Assembly: GCA_002049495.1 (NCBI GenBank)
Contig: LLYS01000005.1
Span: forward strand, 124,001 to 188,000
From: Epsilonproteobacteria bacterium tcs-49
GTDB taxonomy: Bacteria; Campylobacterota; Campylobacteria; Campylobacterales; Sulfurovaceae
Length of the DNA stretch: 64,000 nt
Direction of reading: 5' to 3'
Positions 8,238 through 16,810 of the stretch are shown piece by piece. The notes under the pieces were generated by a model. That model searched no databases. It saw only the letters and a list, made by a program, of their open reading frames with translations, and was not told the DNA's origin. A program made the position numbers and the translations under genes. How positions within the stretch are numbered: position 1 is the first letter of the stretch; every line of letters begins with the position of its first letter.

Positions 8238-10678
8238 TCCGCGGGCAGGATCAGCTCAAAGCAGGCTCCCTCATCGAGATTATAGGTTTCGATACTGCCT
8301 TTTAAGTGTTTCTCGACGATGGAGCGGCTCATATAAAGCCCCAGCCCCGTTCCTATATTCTCATCCTTTGTGGTGAAATAGGGATCATATATCTGCTCCC
8401 TGATCGCCGGGTCGATCCCCCCGCCGTTATCGCAGATCACGATATGCAGCTGCCCGGAGCGAATATAGGCCCGCAATCTGATTTGCCGATTTGCTTTGCG
8501 GTTTTGCAAAAGCGCTTCTTTGGCGTTTTTGACGATATTGATCAAAACCTGCAACAGCTCCCTGGAATAGGTGGTGATAAGCAGTCCCTTTTCCAGCTGA
8601 AGCCGCAGCGTGACGTCGCTGTGTTCCAAAGATTTTCCCATGATCGAATACAGCTCCTTGCACAGCTGTTTAAACTCCATCGTTTCTATCTGTTTTTTGG
8701 GTTTGAAAAAATCCCTGAAGTCATCAATCGTTTGGGAAAGATACTGGGTCTGTCTCAAAATATCGCGCATCATCTGCGCGAGCTGTTCCGGATCCAAACT
8801 TTCCAGTTCGATATCGGCCAAAACGTTGTTTGCCCCCATGCCGATCACGCTTAAAGGCTGTCGCCACTGGTGGGCGATCATGCTGATCATCTCCCCCATC
8901 GCCGCATGGCGCGACTGGGCGATAAGCATCTCGTCCTTTTGGTGCAGCTGCTTTTCAAAACGGAAGCGATCCAGTGCGTTTGCGATGATTTCGGCCGCCA
9001 CTTTCAAAAACTCCTCTCCCTGTATCAGCCAACGCTCATCATCCATCCGGAAATTGTCGAAACCGATAAACCCTATCAAGTGGGCTTTGCTGTACAGGGG
9101 GTATGCCAAACAGGAAGATATCTTCTGCTGCCGTAAAATCCTTTTTTCACTTTCCGCTTCGGCGGGAAGCGCTTCAACGCGGGGGATAAAGATGGTGCGG
9201 TTTTTCTCTAAATGCTCCAGCCACCAGGGAAAATCGTGCACCGAAAGGTTTTGCAACTGCTGCTTTTGCGACGGGACCCCGTGCGCACACCACTCATGGG
9301 TATTGTACATCTCACCCCGCCTGGCGTCGATCAAAAACATATAAGCCCGGTCCGAACGGGTCAGGTGCCCCAGTTTTCCCAACGTTTCCTCGATCCGCTC
9401 ATCCAGGTCGTATACCCCTACGAACTTCGAAGAGATCGAGGAGATGATCTCCTCATACTCCAACCGCAGCTGCAAAAACCGGTCGCTTCGCTTTTTATGC
9501 AGCAGGCGGTAGGCGGTATTGGCGATAAGCTGCAGGGTTTCAACGTCAAATTCATCATACTCTTCCGCCTTGTTTCCCGCGCACAGCAGCATTACCACCT
9601 CATCTTGCTGCAATACGGGAACGGTAGCGAAGCGCTCAAACTCCGTATCCGTACACTGCTGGTTGCACACAACGGCTTTGCCGGTCTCAACCGCTTTGGC
9701 ACACAGGGAGTTGCCCGCCGGAGGACGGTAGCCTTTGTGGAAGGGATCATGCAGCAGGTGCAGCGCCCCGTAGGAGCTTTTGGTCAACTCCGTCGCCAAC
9801 GTTTTACAGCGCTTTAAAAAGGCTTTTTCATCCTGCAATCCAGAATCCTGCTCCAACCCTAAAAGCGCTTCGGCCCGCCATGTCTGCAAACGGTTTAACT
9901 CCTGGGCCCTGTGCTGCTGCGTTATATCCACTACCGAACCCAGAAAGTAGGAGGGCTTCCCCTGGGCATCGCGGATCAGATTCGCATCCAAAATGCCGTA
10001 GACGGTATCCCCGTTTTTATGCAAAAAGCGCTTTTGCAGGCGAAAGTGCTCCCGATCTCCCCGGGCGAGGTTTTCCTGCAAAGTTTTGTTTTTACGCAGA
10101 ACCTGTTTATCGGTAATTTCCCACAAAGAAACGCCCCGAAGCTCCCCCGGTTCGTACCCCAACATCCTGTGATACGCGTCATTGGCTTCCATAATCGTAA
10201 AATCCAAAGAAACCTGCGCAAGCCCCACGGAGAGATTTTCGTAAATCTTGCGGAACATCTCTTCGCTGAGTTTTAAGCGCTGCTCCATCTCCTTGCGATC
10301 GGTGATATCCAAAACCACCCCTTCATACCGCTCCACCTTTTTGTCGGCGCCGCGGATGATACGGGTCATATCCTGAATCCATCTGACGTTGCCGAAACGG
10401 TCCCGGATGCGATAGGGTTCGTGGAAAAAACTCTCCACGGAGGGATCGGCGGAGTTTTGCCGTACTTCGTTTTCCACGCGTTTGCGATCCTCGGGGTGAA
10501 GCAGCTGCTCATACGCCACCTCCCCCTCTACAAACTCCCGGGCTTCATAGCCCAGATACTGGGAAACATTCTCCGTCACCAACAAAACGGGCCAGCCGGG
10601 CTTATTGTCCCAAACAAAGACCATCACGGGGCTGTGGTTGAGGATTTCAAAAATTTTTTGATTGCGGGGCGAAGTCAT
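8210..10678 (-). CDS. Multi-PAS/GAF sensor histidine kinase
   Basis: An 822-residue soluble kinase with no obvious transmembrane segment. In order: two PAS/PAC modules (about 8-130 and 140-255, each ending in a PAC-type DIT segment), two GAF-like domains (about 270-395 and 405-570), a dimerisation region with phosphoacceptor MIAHQWRQPLSV near residue 605, and an ATPase domain with N-box NIVKNAKEAL and G-boxes CDNGGGI and GTGLGLYMS. The HQWRQPL form is common in Campylobacterota kinases. A good ribosome binding site (AAAGGAAAGCG) precedes the ATG. No partner regulator lies directly next to it; the receiver-PilZ protein is the nearest candidate. The ligand is unknown. Confidence 0.85.
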   Translation of the reverse strand: MTSPRNQKIFEILNHSPVMVFVWDNKPGWPVLLVTENVSQYLGYEAREFVEGEVAYEQLLHPEDRKRVENEVRQNSADPSVESFFHEPYRIRDRFGNVRWIQDMTRIIRGADKKVERYEGVVLDITDRKEMEQRLKLSEEMFRKIYENLSVGLAQVSLDFTIMEANDAYHRMLGYEPGELRGVSLWEITDKQVLRKNKTLQENLARGDREHFRLQKRFLHKNGDTVYGILDANLIRDAQGKPSYFLGSVVDITQQHRAQELNRLQTWRAEALLGLEQDSGLQDEKAFLKRCKTLATELTKSSYGALHLLHDPFHKGYRPPAGNSLCAKAVETGKAVVCNQQCTDTEFERFATVPVLQQDEVVMLLCAGNKAEEYDEFDVETLQLIANTAYRLLHKKRSDRFLQLRLEYEEIISSISSKFVGVYDLDERIEETLGKLGHLTRSDRAYMFLIDARRGEMYNTHEWCAHGVPSQKQQLQNLSVHDFPWWLEHLEKNRTIFIPRVEALPAEAESEKRILRQQKISSCLAYPLYSKAHLIGFIGFDNFRMDDERWLIQGEEFLKVAAEIIANALDRFRFEKQLHQKDEMLIAQSRHAAMGEMISMIAHQWRQPLSVIGMGANNVLADIELESLDPEQLAQMMRDILRQTQYLSQTIDDFRDFFKPKKQIETMEFKQLCKELYSIMGKSLEHSDVTLRLQLEKGLLITTYSRELLQVLINIVKNAKEALLQNRKANRQIRLRAYIRSGQLHIVICDNGGGIDPAIREQIYDPYFTTKDENIGTGLGLYMSRSIVEKHLKGSIETYNLDEGACFELILPADQSSRSIPH

Positions 10679-10736
10679 CGCTTTCCTTTAAAGGAGTGAT
10701 GAAACTATTATACTCTTTTCCCGCTTCGGGGGCAAA

Positions 10737-11945
10737 TCAGTTGATTTGTAAAAGGGATTGGTCCGCTTCCCCCTCATATACCCTGTCGATATAGGCTTTT
10801 GTGATTATACAGCGATCCACATCCTCCCTGGAGGGCAGTTCGTACTGTAGCGGCAGCATGATCTTTTCGATGATGGAGCGAAGCCCACGGGCTCCTACCT
10901 TGGTCTCCTTTGCGATAGCCGCGATCTCTTTGAGGGCTTCTTGTTCAAACTCCAGCTCGATACCGTCAAGTTGGAAAAGGGCCTGATACTGCTTGATAAT
11001 AGCGTTTTTGGGCTCTTGCAGCACCCGCAGCAGATCGTCAATATCCAGCTCATTTAGCGTCGCGATCACGGGGATGCGGCCGATAAACTCAGGGATCAAA
11101 CCGAAACCGATCAAATCCTTGGCTTCGATGGAGCTCTTTTCCGCACGGTTTTCATCTTTGATAAAGCCCATCGTCGAACCGTCTTTATCTTTCGTATCTT
11201 TATGCGAAAGACTCACAAACGCCCCGCCGCAGATAAAAAGAACGTGTTTGGTATCAAACAGCGCCGTTTCCGCGGTGGAGTTTTTGCGGCTGCCCTTGAT
11301 CGGTACGTACACCTCCGCACCTTCAAGAATCTTTAAAAGCCCCTGCTGCACCCCTTCGCCAGAAACGTCCCGCCCGACGGTGGCGCTTTCGCTTTTATTG
11401 GCGATCTTGTCGATCTCGTCGATGTAGATGATCCCCTTTTGCGCCCGGTCCATATCAAAATCCGCCGCCGCGAGCAGTCTGGAGAGGATCGATTCCACAT
11501 CCTCGCCCACGTAGCCCGCTTCGGTCAGTGCCGTGGCGTCGGCGACGGCGAAGGGAACATCCATCACTTTGGCCAGAGATTTGGCCAGCAGGGTTTTCCC
11601 GCTGCCGCTGGGACCGACCATTAAGATGTTGCTTTTTTCCAGCTCCACATCCTGCATCACCGGTTTGTCGATCCGCTTGTAGTGGTTATACAGCGCTACG
11701 GAGAGGACCTGTTTGGCATCCTCCTGGCCGATAACGTAACTATCCAGGTGCTCCTTGATCTTTTCGGGAACGCTGAGTCCTTGCTGAAACTGCTGCTTCT
11801 GCTCCTTGAGGCTCTCCTTGTGCGCTATGGAGGAGCACAGTTCACAGCAGTTGTCGCATATGTGCGCATCTTCGGCGCTGAACATCTTCTTGACCCCATC
11901 GATCGGTTTGCCGCAGAAGCTGCACTTGATATCTTGCTGTTTCAT
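10737..11945 (-). CDS. clpX: ClpX-type unfoldase linked to the nif operon (ClpX2-like)
   Basis: A 402-residue AAA+ unfoldase. N-terminal zinc finger CSFCGK...CDNCCELC; Walker A GPSGSGKT; Walker B IIYIDEID; pore-1 loop GYVG; sensor-2 GARG. The usual ClpP-docking IGF is MGF here, and the RKH pore loop reads RKN. It begins 2 bases after the SIR2-like stop, at the end of a tightly packed nifA operon, so it is probably made with NifA. In Azotobacter vinelandii a second, nif-linked ClpX (ClpX2) controls NifB and NifEN levels; by analogy this copy may turn over nitrogenase-assembly proteins. Whether another clpX exists outside the window cannot be seen. ATG 11945 is preferred; an in-frame GTG sits one codon earlier. 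Confidence 0.85.
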   Translation of the reverse strand: MKQQDIKCSFCGKPIDGVKKMFSAEDAHICDNCCELCSSIAHKESLKEQKQQFQQGLSVPEKIKEHLDSYVIGQEDAKQVLSVALYNHYKRIDKPVMQDVELEKSNILMVGPSGSGKTLLAKSLAKVMDVPFAVADATALTEAGYVGEDVESILSRLLAAADFDMDRAQKGIIYIDEIDKIANKSESATVGRDVSGEGVQQGLLKILEGAEVYVPIKGSRKNSTAETALFDTKHVLFICGGAFVSLSHKDTKDKDGSTMGFIKDENRAEKSSIEAKDLIGFGLIPEFIGRIPVIATLNELDIDDLLRVLQEPKNAIIKQYQALFQLDGIELEFEQEALKEIAAIAKETKVGARGLRSIIEKIMLPLQYELPSREDVDRCIITKAYIDRVYEGEADQSLLQIN

Positions 11946-11947
11946 CA

Positions 11948-12763
11948 CTATAACTTTATATACTCGTTCACGGACTCTACGTGAGGCGTAAAACCGTGCT
12001 TGTCAAAAAAGCGCTGCTGCTTTTTGGTAAACTCGCTTTGGTCGGTTACGACCGCACCGCCCGCGCTGTCCATCGTCAACTCGTTAGCGACCATACGGAA
12101 GGTGTCTTTGCTAAAATCCACTCCCAGAAACAGATACTCTTTGCCCTTGCGGTAACTTTTCAAAAACTCCGGCATCCCGTACCCCGCCATCGCTTCGGTG
12201 AGCCAATCCACGAAATCCGCGTCGCTGACGATCAGGTTGTTTTGCGGCGTGACCGAGCCCATGGGTTGGAACAGAATCGGAAAGGAATCGTTCAGACTCT
12301 GCTTGTCGATCTCGTTGTATTTTTGCGCCTTGACATCGTAAAGGTAAACGACAAAGCGGTCATGCTCCGCCCCGATACGCGAAATCCCCGTGATCAAAAA
12401 GTGGGTCTGGTCGCTGTAGACGCGCTGCAGCGAACTGTCGACGTTGGTATCGATCACATATTTTGGTTTGTATTTTTGCAGCGCCTTGTAGATGGGGGCG
12501 AGCTCATACTCCTTGGAGTAGATATGTTTTACCATCTGCTCCAGATACTCCCGTCCCCGTCTTTGCTCTATACTCATCGCCGCACGGCTGTACTCATACA
12601 TCAGCCTGGGCGACATGGCGCGGCCGTTGTTGAGCGTAATGATAAAAGAATCCCCGTCAAAGGGCATCTCACCGCCGTCGCTGAAGCGGCATCCTTCAAA
12701 TACGCCCATTCCGATAAAGGGCACATACTCCCTGTTTTGTAGCAACTGCTCTAAACTATCCAT
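11948..12763 (-). CDS. SIR2-like protein in the nifA operon
   Basis: A 271-residue protein resembling the SIR2-like NAD-binding families: PFIGMGVF near the N-terminus, KYVIDTNVD (the 'I/V-T-N-x-D' step), QPMGSVT in place of the usual HG motif, DADFVDWL, and a late LFLGVDFSKD. The catalytic His of true sirtuins is not evident, so it may bind rather than hydrolyse NAD. Start MDSLEQ at 12763 overlaps the preceding gene by 8 bases and replaces a longer upstream reading. It lies between a redoxin-like gene and clpX in the nifA operon, pointing to a role in nitrogen-fixation control. Substrate unknown. Confidence 0.6.
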   Translation of the reverse strand: MDSLEQLLQNREYVPFIGMGVFEGCRFSDGGEMPFDGDSFIITLNNGRAMSPRLMYEYSRAAMSIEQRRGREYLEQMVKHIYSKEYELAPIYKALQKYKPKYVIDTNVDSSLQRVYSDQTHFLITGISRIGAEHDRFVVYLYDVKAQKYNEIDKQSLNDSFPILFQPMGSVTPQNNLIVSDADFVDWLTEAMAGYGMPEFLKSYRKGKEYLFLGVDFSKDTFRMVANELTMDSAGGAVVTDQSEFTKKQQRFFDKHGFTPHVESVNEYIKL

Positions 12764-13271
12764 GACATCCCGTTCCGTTATAGGTTGTATACGCCTTGTT
12801 CGACTCAATCCGCAGCTTTTGCAGATCAAAAGGGGTATTGAGCGAAGCAGGCATATCGATATGATACACCGCGCCGTCTTTACTGATAAGAAACAGCGCT
12901 TTTGTCAATGCATCCTTATAGGGACCGCTTACAATTTTTGTTCCGTAAAGTTCCCCAAACTCCCCTTCACAATCCAGAAGTGTTTCAAAGGTCGTAAACT
13001 TCTCAGCTACGCTTTGCGCCCCCTCACACCCCCTGGCAAACAGCAGATAGCAGCGCATATCCACCTGCACGTCGCTTAGCAGTTCATCTAGGATTTTGAT
13101 CTCTTTGAGAAAACGATCCTCCAGTGAGGGCAGGGAGACAAACAGCTGCATCATGGGGGGCTTGACCTGTTTGATAATCGTTTTCGCCTCCCCTTCGGGG
13201 GAACAGACCTCAAAATCTTCGGCCATATACCCCACGTCTATATAATCATCTACCAACTCTACGGTTTCCAT
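12756..13271 (-). CDS. Redoxin (Tpx-like) fold protein without peroxidatic cysteine
   Basis: A 171-residue protein with a thiol-peroxidase-like thioredoxin fold: GYMAEDFEV near residue 13, FVSLPSLEDRF near 44 (Tpx proteins have xxFPSxDTxVC here) and ALFLISKDGAVYHI near 134. The position of the peroxidatic Cys is Leu, so normal peroxidase chemistry is unlikely; it may be a redox-dependent binding protein. METVEL at 13271 is chosen because AAGGAG precedes it by 7 bases. It is the second gene of the nifA operon, 17 bases after nifA, and overlaps the SIR2-like gene. Confidence 0.6.
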   Translation of the reverse strand: METVELVDDYIDVGYMAEDFEVCSPEGEAKTIIKQVKPPMMQLFVSLPSLEDRFLKEIKILDELLSDVQVDMRCYLLFARGCEGAQSVAEKFTTFETLLDCEGEFGELYGTKIVSGPYKDALTKALFLISKDGAVYHIDMPASLNTPFDLQKLRIESNKAYTTYNGTGCHG

Positions 13272-13288
13272 TGTTTGCTCCTTATGCA

Positions 13289-14815
13289 CTATTTGATCTC
13301 GTACTTTTGCATTTTGTAACGGATCTGTCGCTGGCTGAGACCGAGTTTTTGGGCAGCCTCGGCCACGCTGTTGTCACAGTTTTGCAACGTCGCTTCGATC
13401 GCTTCTTTTTCGATCTGTTCCAGGGTTTTATCCCCGATCTGTCGGGATTGGTAATTTTGCGAAAGCTTTTGGTCGTTGAGCGCAGGCAGCATCAGCAGCA
13501 TATCCTTGGCGCTCACTCCCTCTTCGCTGCCGATCAACACGATACGCTCAATCGTGTTTTCCAACTCCCGGATATTGCCCGGCCACGGATAGCTGCACAA
13601 CTGCTCCATCGCGTCTTCGGTGAGGGTGACGCGTTTTTTATGGTTTTTCATGGAGCGCTCCAAAAAGAAATTGACCAGCAGCCTGATATCATCCCCCCGT
13701 TCGCGCAGCGGCGGCAGATCGATAGGGATAACATTAAGACGGTAGTACAGATCTTCCCGAAACTCCCCGTCTTTTACCATCTGTTCCAAATTTCTGTTCG
13801 TCGCGGCGATGAGGCGGACATTGACCTTGATCGTTTTGCCCCCGCCCACGCGTTCAAATTCGCGCTCTTGCAGTACCCGCAGCAGTTTCACCTGCGCCGA
13901 AGCGGAGATATCGCCGATCTCATCAAGAAACAGCGTCCCGCCGTCAGCCAGCTCAAACCGCCCCTTGCGCATCTCCTTCGCATCGGTAAACGCCCCCTTT
14001 TCGTGCCCGAAAAGTTCACTTTCGATCAGGGTGTCGGTGATAGCGGCACAGTTGAGCTTGACAAAGGGTTCCTCTTTTCGGCGGCTGCGTTTGTGTATGG
14101 CCGAAGCCACAAGCTCCTTGCCCGTCCCCGTTTCACCGCGTACCAAGACGGTAACGTTGCTATCGGCGATCTGTTCGATCACTTTGAAAACACTCTCCAT
14201 CTTTTCGCACTGGCCGATAATGTCGCCGAAGTTGTGCACTTTGGAATCCCACTCCATCTTATAGTACTGCTGCAGATCATTGAGCCGCTCCTTCTCCTTT
14301 TTGTTGAGCTGATAGGAGTGGATCGCCTGTCCGAAGATGGAGCTGATAATGCTGAGGATACGGATCGTTTCATCAAAATCGATCTCGGTAGTTTTGGTCA
14401 GCGTCGCACTGAGCACTCCCACCACATCCTTGTCCACCTGCATCGGCACGGCGACGTAGGAGATGGTCTGGTTGTTTCTGATCCCCGATTTGTTGAGAAA
14501 TAAAATATCGTTGTGCACGTTTTCCACGACCACCGGTTCCTTGCTCTGTGCGGCTAACCCGGTCGCTCCCTCGCCCAGACGAAAGGAGGAGAGGATCTGC
14601 TGCTGTTTGGTAAAATCCTGTGAAGCGAACATATTGAGCCTGTCATCTTCGAGCAGGTGGATGGCACAGTTTTCCAGGTAAAGATTGTTTTTCAATATTT
14701 GCAGCGATTTCGCCAGAGAAGTTTCGATATCGTAGGTTTTTGATATAAGCATAGCTATCTCGTGAAGAACGGACAGCTCTTTGTTGGTGAGGCATACTTC
14801 ACATTTTTCTTCCAT
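13289..14815 (-). CDS. nifA: NifA, sigma-54-dependent activator of nif genes
   Basis: A 508-residue enhancer-binding protein. N-terminal GAF domain (about 15-170); central AAA+ domain with Walker A GETGTGKE, a sigma-54 contact loop reading GAFTDA instead of the usual GAFTGA, and Walker B GGTLFLDEIGD; C-terminal Fis-type helix-turn-helix AAQKLGLSQRQIRYKM. There is no Cys-rich interdomain linker, so it is not the O2-sensitive rhizobial type, yet no nifL is present. Start MEEKCEV at 14815 has AAAGAG upstream and replaces a start 9 codons earlier. It heads an operon with a redoxin, a SIR2-like protein and ClpX. It should drive the sigma-54 promoters listed below. Confidence 0.92.
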   Translation of the reverse strand: MEEKCEVCLTNKELSVLHEIAMLISKTYDIETSLAKSLQILKNNLYLENCAIHLLEDDRLNMFASQDFTKQQQILSSFRLGEGATGLAAQSKEPVVVENVHNDILFLNKSGIRNNQTISYVAVPMQVDKDVVGVLSATLTKTTEIDFDETIRILSIISSIFGQAIHSYQLNKKEKERLNDLQQYYKMEWDSKVHNFGDIIGQCEKMESVFKVIEQIADSNVTVLVRGETGTGKELVASAIHKRSRRKEEPFVKLNCAAITDTLIESELFGHEKGAFTDAKEMRKGRFELADGGTLFLDEIGDISASAQVKLLRVLQEREFERVGGGKTIKVNVRLIAATNRNLEQMVKDGEFREDLYYRLNVIPIDLPPLRERGDDIRLLVNFFLERSMKNHKKRVTLTEDAMEQLCSYPWPGNIRELENTIERIVLIGSEEGVSAKDMLLMLPALNDQKLSQNYQSRQIGDKTLEQIEKEAIEATLQNCDNSVAEAAQKLGLSQRQIRYKMQKYEIK

Positions 14816-14942
14816 AGTGTACTCTTTATACTTGATTTTCACGGTAAAAGCCGGGCCCTTTCACACAAGAACCCCGCACTTCATATCAATAATTGTACCG
14901 ACTATGGAAAAAAAAAGAACAATTTTGTTGTTTAAAAAAGTA

Positions 14943-15152
14943 TCAATCCGCAATTTTCTTGCAGACTTCCTCCTTGGGCAGGTTTTTCGGACCGGGTTTG
15001 ATCCACCATGTTTCCCCGTTTGTCAGCGTCACTTCGCCGCCCCAGTTGTCTTCGGAATCAAACTCGATCTCTTCGATAATCTCCTCCATATCCTTCTTTG
15101 CGACGTAGAAGTAGATCTCTCCCTCATTTTCACGTAACATTACTTTTGCCAT
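14943..15152 (-). CDS. nifT: NifT/FixU family protein
   Basis: A 69-residue protein matching NifT: MAKVMLRENEG at the start, a YVAKKDMEEIIEEIE segment, then WGGEVTLTNGETWWI and a Pro-rich end. NifT is a small conserved nif protein; loss has little effect in organisms tested and its role is unknown. It follows the flavoprotein gene by 21 bases and is the last gene of the AKR-flavoprotein-nifT unit. GGAGAGACA precedes the ATG. Confidence 0.85.
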   Translation of the reverse strand: MAKVMLRENEGEIYFYVAKKDMEEIIEEIEFDSEDNWGGEVTLTNGETWWIKPGPKNLPKEEVCKKIAD

Positions 15153-15173
15153 TGTCTCTCCTTTTATGCAAGT

Positions 15174-16808
15174 TTAATTGGTCATGAACCTGCGCAGCCT
15201 GTGCAGCAAGCCCTTTTGCTCAAATCCGATCTTGAAGTATCTGTCTTTCTCTTCAAGCAGCAGGGATTTGGCGTAGTTTTGATCCGTTTCGGGATAATCG
15301 CTGCGGTAGTGCGCCCCCCTGCTTTCCCGGCGCTTCATCGCGCTAAGCACCACGGCTTCGGCTACCTCCAGCGCGTTGCGCAGCTCTAAAATGCCGATCA
15401 GTTCCACATTGTTGTTTCTGCCCTTGTCCATGCAGTGCAGCGTACCCGATTCCCTGCGCAGATAGCGCATATAGTCAAACGCGCTTTCAAGGCTTTTTTG
15501 ATCTCTGATGATCCCCGCTTTTTCAAACAGTACACGGCCCATGGAGATGCGCATGGCGTTGAAGTTTTTGGTTGTTTCCCCCTGAAAGACCCGATCGATC
15601 AGGGCGATATCTTTGACTACGTCGTTGTAATCCACGCTCAAAAAATCCCGTCCCGTGCTGTAGCGCAGCGCCTTGCGCCCCGCCATTTCGCCGAAAACGC
15701 AGCCTTCAAGCAAAGAGTTGCCCCCCAGCCTGTTCGCACCGTGTACGCCGTTGGCTCCCGCTTCGCCGCACACATAGACCCCTTTGATCTTCACTTCGCA
15801 CATCTCGTTGGCGATCCCGCCCATACTGTAGTGTGCTACGGGTTTGATCGGCAGCAGCTCCGTAGCGATATCCACGCCCGCTTGCATCATCGCGGCTTTG
15901 TAGAGGCTGGGCAGCCTGGATTCCAGCAGCTCCTTATCCAGGTGGCGCAGATCGATAAACACCTCTTCGCCGCTGTTAATTTGGCTTAGAATCGCTCTGG
16001 CGACCACGTCTCTGGTATCGAGTTCGTTGACGAAGCGCTCCCCTTTTGAGTTGACCAGGTAGCCGCCCTCTCCCCTCGCCGCTTCGCTGACGAGGTAGTT
16101 GGTTTTGGTAAACCCGGTGGGGTGAAACTGTACGAACTCCATATCCTTGAGCTCAAGCCCCGCCCGCAGCGCAAGGGCCAGGATATCCCCGGTATAATCC
16201 GCGGCGTTGGTACTGTATCCGCGGTAAATCCCCGCGTAACCGCCGCCGGAAAGGACGACGGGTTTCGCCGGATATACCACCACCGACGAATCCATCTTTC
16301 TCAGTGCCACCACGCCGCTGACATCTTTTTTGTTGCGCGCCAGATTGAGCGCGTAGGTATTGACAAGAAATTCAACCCCCACGCTTTTGGCCTTTTTGAT
16401 CAGTGCCGCCGTGATCGCCGAGCCGGTCTTGTCGCCGACGTAGCAGGTACGTTTGGCGCTGCCCCCGCCGAAACTGCGCTGGGCGATTTCGCCCTTTTCA
16501 TTCCGGTCAAACTCCACGCCGTAGTAGGTGAGCTTGTCGATAATGCGCCCGGCGTTTTCGCACATATAGCGGATCGTTTTCTCATCGCCTAAGCCCTTGG
16601 AACCTTTGAGGGTGTCTTGCACATGCTTTTGCACCCCTTCGCTATCCTCGCCCAAAACGGCGTTGATCCCGCCGCTTGCCATGGAGCTGTTGGATTTGAA
16701 AATGTTCCCCTTGGTCAGGATCGCGACTTTATTATCGTTGGTTTTGGCTTCAATCGCCGCCATCAGCCCAGCGACGCCGCCGCCGATCACTATTACGTCA
16801 TAAATCAT
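15174..16808 (-). CDS. FAD-dependent oxidoreductase, SdhA/FrdA/NadB family
   Basis: A 544-residue soluble flavoprotein. FAD-binding GGGVAGLMAA at residues 9-18, SNSSMASGGI near 41, substrate-side HPTGF and RGEGGYLVN, NELDTRDVVARAI, MGGI, and ESRGAHYRSDYPE near the C-terminus. These place it in the fumarate reductase/succinate dehydrogenase/L-aspartate oxidase flavoprotein family. No iron-sulfur or membrane subunit accompanies it, which favours an L-aspartate-oxidase-like or independent enzyme. It lies 2 bases after an aldo/keto reductase and before nifT, behind a nif-type sigma-54 promoter, so it may supply reductant or a metabolite for nitrogen fixation. Exact substrate unresolved. Confidence 0.75.
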   Translation of the reverse strand: MIYDVIVIGGGVAGLMAAIEAKTNDNKVAILTKGNIFKSNSSMASGGINAVLGEDSEGVQKHVQDTLKGSKGLGDEKTIRYMCENAGRIIDKLTYYGVEFDRNEKGEIAQRSFGGGSAKRTCYVGDKTGSAITAALIKKAKSVGVEFLVNTYALNLARNKKDVSGVVALRKMDSSVVVYPAKPVVLSGGGYAGIYRGYSTNAADYTGDILALALRAGLELKDMEFVQFHPTGFTKTNYLVSEAARGEGGYLVNSKGERFVNELDTRDVVARAILSQINSGEEVFIDLRHLDKELLESRLPSLYKAAMMQAGVDIATELLPIKPVAHYSMGGIANEMCEVKIKGVYVCGEAGANGVHGANRLGGNSLLEGCVFGEMAGRKALRYSTGRDFLSVDYNDVVKDIALIDRVFQGETTKNFNAMRISMGRVLFEKAGIIRDQKSLESAFDYMRYLRRESGTLHCMDKGRNNNVELIGILELRNALEVAEAVVLSAMKRRESRGAHYRSDYPETDQNYAKSLLLEEKDRYFKIGFEQKGLLHRLRRFMTN

Positions 16809-16810
16809 CG

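Noticed and set aside
13271-14503. Long open frame on the plus strand (about 410 codons) across nifA
   Set aside because: It is antisense to nifA, which has full domain motifs; the plus-strand product has no recognisable fold.
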